From positions 1-22,305 of the forward strand of contig NTJK01000005.1 of NCBI GenBank assembly GCA_002457475.1: a stretch of DNA of 22,305 bases, given 5' to 3'. Made by a program: the position numbers and the translations under genes. Positions within the stretch are counted from its first letter, which is position 1; every line of letters begins with the position of its first letter. Shown here piece by piece: positions 19,134 to 22,305 of the stretch. The notes under the pieces are model-generated. The model had not been told where the DNA came from and made no database searches. It was given only the letters and a program-made list of their open reading frames with translations. The DNA is from Pelagibacterales bacterium MED-G43. GTDB lineage: Bacteria; Pseudomonadota; Alphaproteobacteria; Pelagibacterales; Pelagibacteraceae.

Positions 19134-19505
19134 TTACTTTAATTCTACTTTAGCCCCAGCTGCTTCAAGTTTTTTCTTAAATTCTTCAGCATCTTTTTTA
19201 GCTACGCCACCTTTAACTTCTTTTGGAGCAGCTTCTACTAAATCTTTTGCTTCTTTTAAACCTAAACCAGTTATTGCTCTTACTTCTTTAATTACGTTAA
19301 TTTTTTTGTCACCAGCTGATGCTAAGAAAATTGAAAATTCAGATTTTTCTTCTCCTGCTGGTGCTGCTGCGCCACCTGCTGGTGCTGCTGCTACTGGAGC
19401 TGCCGCTGTAACGCCCCATTTTTCCTCAAGTTGCTTAGATAATTCTGCTGCTTCAACTACAGTCAAAGTAGAAAGTTCATCTATAATTTTATTTAAGTCT
19501 GCCAT
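19134..19505 (-). CDS. rplL: 50S ribosomal protein L7/L12
   Basis: L7/L12 forms the flexible multicopy stalk that recruits translational GTPases (EF-Tu, EF-G and others). The 123 residues show the helical N-terminal dimerisation domain (1 to about 33, [20 protein letters not shown]), an Ala/Pro/Gly hinge (34-52, [18 protein letters not shown]) and the C-terminal factor-binding domain from about 55 ([20 protein letters not shown], ending GAKVELK). It begins 15 nt after rplJ, with AGGAT (19511-19515) 5 nt before the ATG. The hinge codons are markedly GC-richer than the surroundings because alanine and glycine codons require it. Confidence 0.99.
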   Translation of the reverse strand: MADLNKIIDELSTLTVVEAAELSKQLEEKWGVTAAAPVAAAPAGGAAAPAGEEKSEFSIFLASAGDKKINVIKEVRAITGLGLKEAKDLVEAAPKEVKGGVAKKDAEEFKKKLEAAGAKVELK

Positions 19506-19520
19506 TTTTGATCCTGTGAT

Positions 19521-20033
19521 TTAATTTTTTAAACTCTTTGCGCGCGCTAAATTAGCAATTTTTGAGCCAGGTGCAAGTAAAATACTCACTAATTTTTGAG
19601 CTGGAGAGGCCAATATTCCTACTATTTTAGCTCTTGCTTCCTCTAAAGAAGGAAGTGTGGCAATAACGGACACCTCTTTTTCATCCAAAACCTTACCATC
19701 CATAAATCCAGCAATTATTTTCAGCTTATCATTTGATTTTGAGAATTTCGTTAAAATTTTTGCCGTCGAGATTGGATCAGAAGAAATTGCTGCAGCTGTA
19801 GGTCCTGTAAAATATTTTTCTAGATCTTTTTTTGGAGTTTCTTTCAAAGCCAGTTTTGTAATTCTATTTTTTGTAATTTTAAACAAAATACCCTTTTCTC
19901 TAAGTTCTTTTCTTAATGTATCTAACTCATTTACGTTAAGACCTTGATATTGAGCAATCATTACTGACTCATTGTCAGTAAAATTTTTTTTCATTTCTTC
20001 AACATAATTTTTCTTAGCGTCTTTAGACATCAT
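19521..20033 (-). CDS. rplJ: 50S ribosomal protein L10
   Basis: L10 anchors L7/L12 dimers to 23S rRNA at the stalk base. From the ATG at 20031-20033 the product is 170 residues (MMSKDAKKNYVEEMKKNF), close to the usual 165-178. The adjacent ATG at 20030 is almost as good. A TTG at 20051 would overlap rplA by 14 nt and is rejected. Family stretches include QYQGLNVNELDTLRKELRE and ITKNRITKLAL. The C-terminal helix, which carries the L12-binding sites, is present. GGAG (20046-20049) lies 12 nt before the start inside rplA. The gap to rplA is only 4 nt, so there is no room for a separate L10 leader. Confidence 0.96.
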   Translation of the reverse strand: MMSKDAKKNYVEEMKKNFTDNESVMIAQYQGLNVNELDTLRKELREKGILFKITKNRITKLALKETPKKDLEKYFTGPTAAAISSDPISTAKILTKFSKSNDKLKIIAGFMDGKVLDEKEVSVIATLPSLEEARAKIVGILASPAQKLVSILLAPGSKIANLARAKSLKN

Positions 20034-20037
20034 AGCT

Positions 20038-20724
20038 TTATTTGGCTCCAATCTTGTAAGAAATTCCCATAGTTGAGGTTAAGTAGACATTTTTTATAAG
20101 TTCACCTTTAATTGTATCAGGTTTTTCTTTTTTTACGCTTTCAATAAAGTGATTGTAATTTTCAATTAATTTTTCTGTTCCAAAACTTTTTCTTCCAATT
20201 GTAGAAGAGAGGTTGCCATCTTTATCATTTCGAATTTCTACTAATCCTGTTTTTATATCTTTAACTGCTTTCTTAATATCAGTTGCTACTGTTCCTAATT
20301 TTGGATTAGGCATTAAACCTTTAGGTCCCAAAACCTTTCCATGTTTTCCTATTTTACCCATCATAGCTGGTGTGCATATAAGTTTTGTAAAATCAAACTT
20401 TCCTGCTGCAATCTTCTCTAAAAGATCATCGGAACCAGCTATATCTGCTCCAGCCTTTTTAGCTTCTTCAGTTTTGTCTGGTTCACATAACACAGCTACT
20501 TTGTTTTTTTTTCCTGATCCATTTGGTAAATTCACAATTGTTCTTAAACTAAAATCACCACCTTTGGTTTGTTTTAAATTTATTCTTAAAGACACGTCAA
20601 TTGACTCATCAAATTTTGTTGTAGAATTTTTTTTTACTAAATCTAGTGCTTCTTTGGCATTAATTTTTTTGTCTTTAATACTATTTTTAAAAATTTCTTT
20701 GTATCTCTTAGAATTTTTTTTCAT
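20038..20724 (-). CDS. rplA: 50S ribosomal protein L1
   Basis: L1 forms the mobile stalk that guides deacylated tRNA out of the E site; in E. coli it also represses its own rplKA mRNA. The 228 residues have the classical signature KVLGPKGLMPNPKLGTV at about 130-146, preceded by CTPAMMGKIGKHGK. The N-terminal stretch with FDESIDVSLRINLKQTKGGD and the C-terminal YLTSTMGISYKI are as expected. The start is 2 nt after rplK with AAGGA 7 nt upstream, so L11 and L1 are probably translated together. A 174-residue ORF on the opposite strand here is a shadow. Confidence 0.98.
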   Translation of the reverse strand: MKKNSKRYKEIFKNSIKDKKINAKEALDLVKKNSTTKFDESIDVSLRINLKQTKGGDFSLRTIVNLPNGSGKKNKVAVLCEPDKTEEAKKAGADIAGSDDLLEKIAAGKFDFTKLICTPAMMGKIGKHGKVLGPKGLMPNPKLGTVATDIKKAVKDIKTGLVEIRNDKDGNLSSTIGRKSFGTEKLIENYNHFIESVKKEKPDTIKGELIKNVYLTSTMGISYKIGAK

Positions 20725-20726
20725 AA

Positions 20727-21152
20727 CTATTCCTTAACTTCGATACCCATTGATCTTGCTGAGCCACAAATAATTTTTGTTGCCTCTTTAATATCAAAAG
20801 CATTCAAATCTTTCATTTTCTCTTTTGCAATAGCTTCAGCTTGTTTCATTGTAATTGAACCAGCTACAACTCTTCCTGGTTCTTTTGATCCACTTTTTAA
20901 TTTTGCTGCTTCTCTTATAAAATGTGATGCTGGAGGAGATTTAATTATAAAATCAAATTTTTTATCTTTATAAACTGTAATAACAACAGGAACAGGTTTG
21001 CCCATAAAAGCTTTTGTTTTTTCATTAAAAGCTTTACAAAATTCCATGATATTTATTCCTCTTTGACCTAATGCTGGGCCGACAGGAGGTGCAGGGTTTG
21101 CTTGCCCACCTTTGATTTGTAACTTTACGTAACCTGTTATTTCTTTTGCCAT
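20727..21152 (-). CDS. rplK: 50S ribosomal protein L11
   Basis: L11 binds the GTPase-associated region of 23S rRNA and is needed for activation of RelA-type stringent factors on the ribosome. The 141 residues include the proline-rich hinge segment [20 protein letters not shown] (about 15-34), [19 protein letters not shown] and the C-terminal [15 protein letters not shown], all diagnostic. The gene begins immediately after the nusG TAG stop, with GGAG 9-10 nt before the ATG inside the nusG end. Regulation by L1, as in E. coli, would require a target near the rplK start; none was recognised. Confidence 0.99.
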   Translation of the reverse strand: MAKEITGYVKLQIKGGQANPAPPVGPALGQRGINIMEFCKAFNEKTKAFMGKPVPVVITVYKDKKFDFIIKSPPASHFIREAAKLKSGSKEPGRVVAGSITMKQAEAIAKEKMKDLNAFDIKEATKIICGSARSMGIEVKE

Positions 21153-21677
21153 CTAATTTTTCTCCACCTGATTAAATTCTAAATCTACAGGAGTTGCTCT
21201 ACCAAATATAGAAACTGAGACTTTAAGTCTAGATTTTTCTTCATCTATTTCTTCAATTAATCCGTTAAATGAAGCAAATGGACCGTCGCAAACCTTTACT
21301 TTTTCTCCGATTTCAAAACTGATACCTGATTTTTGAGTGACAGCGCTCTCAGTGACTTGACCAAGAATTCTCTTAATTTCATTATCAGATATAGGTGTTG
21401 GTTTATCTGCTGAACCCAAAAAACCACTTACCTTTTGAAGGTTCTTAATCATATGATAAATTTGTTTTGTTAGTTCAATTTTTATTAATACATATCCAGG
21501 AAAGAATTTTTTCTCTTTCTTTGTTCTTTTGCCTTTTTTTACTTCAGTAACTTGATGAGTGGGTACTAATATTTCCTCTAAATTTTCTGATAACTTATGT
21601 TTTTTGAGCTCATCTTTTATTGATTCAACAACTTTTTTTTCAAAACCAGAGTAAGCTTGTACGATATACCAATTCAT
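21153..21677 (-). CDS. nusG: Transcription termination/antitermination factor NusG
   Basis: NusG binds the beta' clamp of RNA polymerase through its NGN domain and, through its KOW domain, S10 or Rho, coupling transcription to translation and to termination. The 174 residues show the NGN domain from MNWYIVQAYSGFEKKVVESI to about residue 110, with KFFPGYVLIKIEL at 57-69, and a KOW domain with GEKVKVCDGPFASFNGLIEE at 124-143. Its partner S10 is encoded later in the same run of genes. The start is 9 nt after secE with no obvious Shine-Dalgarno. Confidence 0.99.
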   Translation of the reverse strand: MNWYIVQAYSGFEKKVVESIKDELKKHKLSENLEEILVPTHQVTEVKKGKRTKKEKKFFPGYVLIKIELTKQIYHMIKNLQKVSGFLGSADKPTPISDNEIKRILGQVTESAVTQKSGISFEIGEKVKVCDGPFASFNGLIEEIDEEKSRLKVSVSIFGRATPVDLEFNQVEKN

Positions 21678-21686
21678 TTTTAATTT

Positions 21687-21878
21687 TTAAAAATTTATAG
21701 TGAGAACAATGTTAAGTAAAAACCTTAAAATTTGATCTAAAATCAAAAAGAATATTGCTGCAATAGAAGCCAATGCAAAAACCATCACAGCTCCCATCAT
21801 TGTATCTTTCTTAGTAGGCCAAGTAATTCTAAAAGTTTCCTGTTTTACTTCCTGAATAAATTTTAAAGGATTTTTCAT
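21687..21878 (-). CDS. secE: Preprotein translocase subunit SecE (short, single membrane segment)
   Basis: SecE clamps the two halves of the SecY channel in the inner membrane. The 63 residues from the ATG at 21876-21878 begin MKNPLKFIQEVKQETFRITW, which contains the amphipathic cytosolic helix, then the conserved WPTKKD and one hydrophobic segment (about 28-49). This is the minimal one-helix form common in bacteria outside the enterics, where SecE has three. An upstream GTG-type start at 21923 would lie within tRNA-Trp and is rejected. No clear ribosome-binding site is visible in the 15 nt between the tRNA and the ATG. Confidence 0.95.
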   Translation of the reverse strand: MKNPLKFIQEVKQETFRITWPTKKDTMMGAVMVFALASIAAIFFLILDQILRFLLNIVLTINF

Positions 21879-21893
21879 AAATTTATCTAAGTT

Positions 21894-21969
21894 TGGCAGG
21901 AGCGGAGGGACTCGAACCCACAACCTCCGGTTTTGGAGACCGGCGCTCTACCAATTGAACTACGCTCCT
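21894..21969 (-). tRNA. trpT: tRNA-Trp, anticodon CCA, with encoded 3' CCA
   Basis: The minus strand folds as a standard 76-nt tRNA: acceptor AGGAGCG / CGCTCCT (21963-21969 with 21898-21904), D arm GTTC-AATTGGTA-GAGC, anticodon stem CCGGT / ACCGG with loop CTCCAAA, a 5-nt variable region, T arm with TTCGAGT loop, discriminator G (21897) and genomic CCA (21894-21896). The anticodon CCA reads UGG. One oddity is a T-T mismatch at the second T-stem pair (50-64). The gene starts 5 nt after the tuf stop and ends 15 nt before secE, so it is probably cut out of the common transcript. Confidence 0.97.
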
Positions 21970-21974
21970 AAGCG

Positions 21975-22305
21975 TTATTTAATTATTTTAGTTACTACTC
22001 CAGCTCCAACTGTTTTACCACCTTCCCTGATTGCAAAATTTAAATTATCATTCATTGCAATTGGGGTAATTAATTTTACGGTAAATTTTCCATCATCTCC
22101 TGGCATTACCATTTCTGTGCCAGAAGGTAATGTTACTTCACCTGTAACATCAGTAGTTCTGAAATAAAACTGAGGTCTATATTTTGTAAAGAAAGGAGTA
22201 TGTCTTCCACCCTCTTCTTTTTTTAAAATATAAGCCTGACATTCAAATTCTGTGTGTGGAGTTATTGAACCTGGTTTACAAAGAACTTGTCCTCTTTGTA
22301 CATCA
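21975..22305 (-). CDS. tuf: Elongation factor Tu, C-terminal part (5' end outside window)
   Basis: EF-Tu delivers aminoacyl-tRNA to the ribosome. Only the last 109 residues are in the window, starting [20 protein letters not shown] at the end of domain 2 and containing all of domain 3: [39 protein letters not shown] and the end [19 protein letters not shown]. Judging from the family, about 285-290 residues, including the GTPase domain, lie beyond the right edge. Since fusA is followed directly by rpsJ, this is likely to be the only tuf copy of the region. The stop is 5 nt from the tRNA-Trp 5' end. Confidence 0.98.
   Translation of the reverse strand, partial: DVQRGQVLCKPGSITPHTEFECQAYILKKEEGGRHTPFFTKYRPQFYFRTTDVTGEVTLPSGTEMVMPGDDGKFTVKLITPIAMNDNLNFAIREGGKTVGAGVVTKIIK

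Noticed and set aside
20034..20051. TTG start for rplJ overlapping rplA
   Set aside because: Two adjacent ATG codons at 20033 and 20030 give a normal-length L10 and avoid a rare start codon.
20213..20737. 174-residue ORF on the plus strand
   Set aside because: It is the antisense of rplA, which has clear L1 signatures. AT-rich coding DNA with few stop codons on the opposite strand easily gives such shadows, and the translation resembles no known protein.
21879..21923. Extended secE start giving MWVRVPPLLPNLDKF in front of SecE
   Set aside because: The extra codons are tRNA-Trp sequence. The ATG at 21878 gives a normal SecE N-terminus.
1..22305. Search for accessory or novel systems (CRISPR repeats, insertion sequences, toxin-antitoxin pairs, phage genes, retron-like elements)
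   Set aside because: Every stretch over 160 bases is accounted for by a recognisable core gene. No direct-repeat arrays, terminal inverted repeats or foreign genes were seen.

Overview
The window is a single run of housekeeping genes, all read on the minus strand, from a very AT-rich and tightly packed genome (roughly 30% G+C by eye, not computed). The protein sequences, the order tuf - tRNA-Trp - secE - nusG - rplKAJL - rpoBC - rpsL - rpsG - fusA - rpsJ and so on, the zinc-free 101-residue S14 and the near absence of spacers fit a genome-streamlined alphaproteobacterium, most likely SAR11/Pelagibacterales. That taxonomic call is inference from protein character and gene order, not from a database match.

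In the direction of transcription (right to left): (1) 22305-20727 holds the end of tuf, tRNA-Trp, secE, nusG and rplK, which serve translation elongation, protein export and transcription elongation. (2) 20724-10789 holds rplA, rplJ, rplL, rpoB and rpoC: the L1 stalk, the L10/L12 stalk and the two large RNA polymerase subunits. A 60-bp gap between rplL and rpoB carries a long AU-rich hairpin. (3) 10637-10788 is the only sizeable spacer. It contains a plausible sigma-70-type promoter and a leader that can fold. (4) 10636-7712 is the str block: rpsL, rpsG and fusA, without a tuf copy. (5) 7709-2779 is the S10 block: rpsJ, rplC, rplD, rplW, rplB, rpsS, rplV, rpsC, rplP, rpmC and rpsQ. (6) 2779-1 is the start of the spc block: rplN, rplX, rplE, rpsN, rpsH, rplF and rplR. 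rplR is cut a few codons before its end by the window edge.

The genes supply ribosomal proteins of both subunits, two elongation factors, RNA polymerase beta and beta', the factor that couples polymerase to ribosome (NusG) and the SecE channel subunit, so they are co-expressed for growth-rate control. Most junctions are 0-8 nt gaps or short overlaps. Eight are the identical one-base overlap TAATG, often with a Shine-Dalgarno-like sequence inside the last codons of the upstream gene, which suggests pervasive translational coupling.

I found no mobile element, CRISPR array, prophage, toxin-antitoxin system or other accessory system. All large antisense ORFs are shadows of conserved genes. The points most worth a second look are the rplL-rpoB hairpin, the rpsL leader, the TAATG junctions, the Ala/Lys tail on S19 and the tRNA gene squeezed between tuf and secE.
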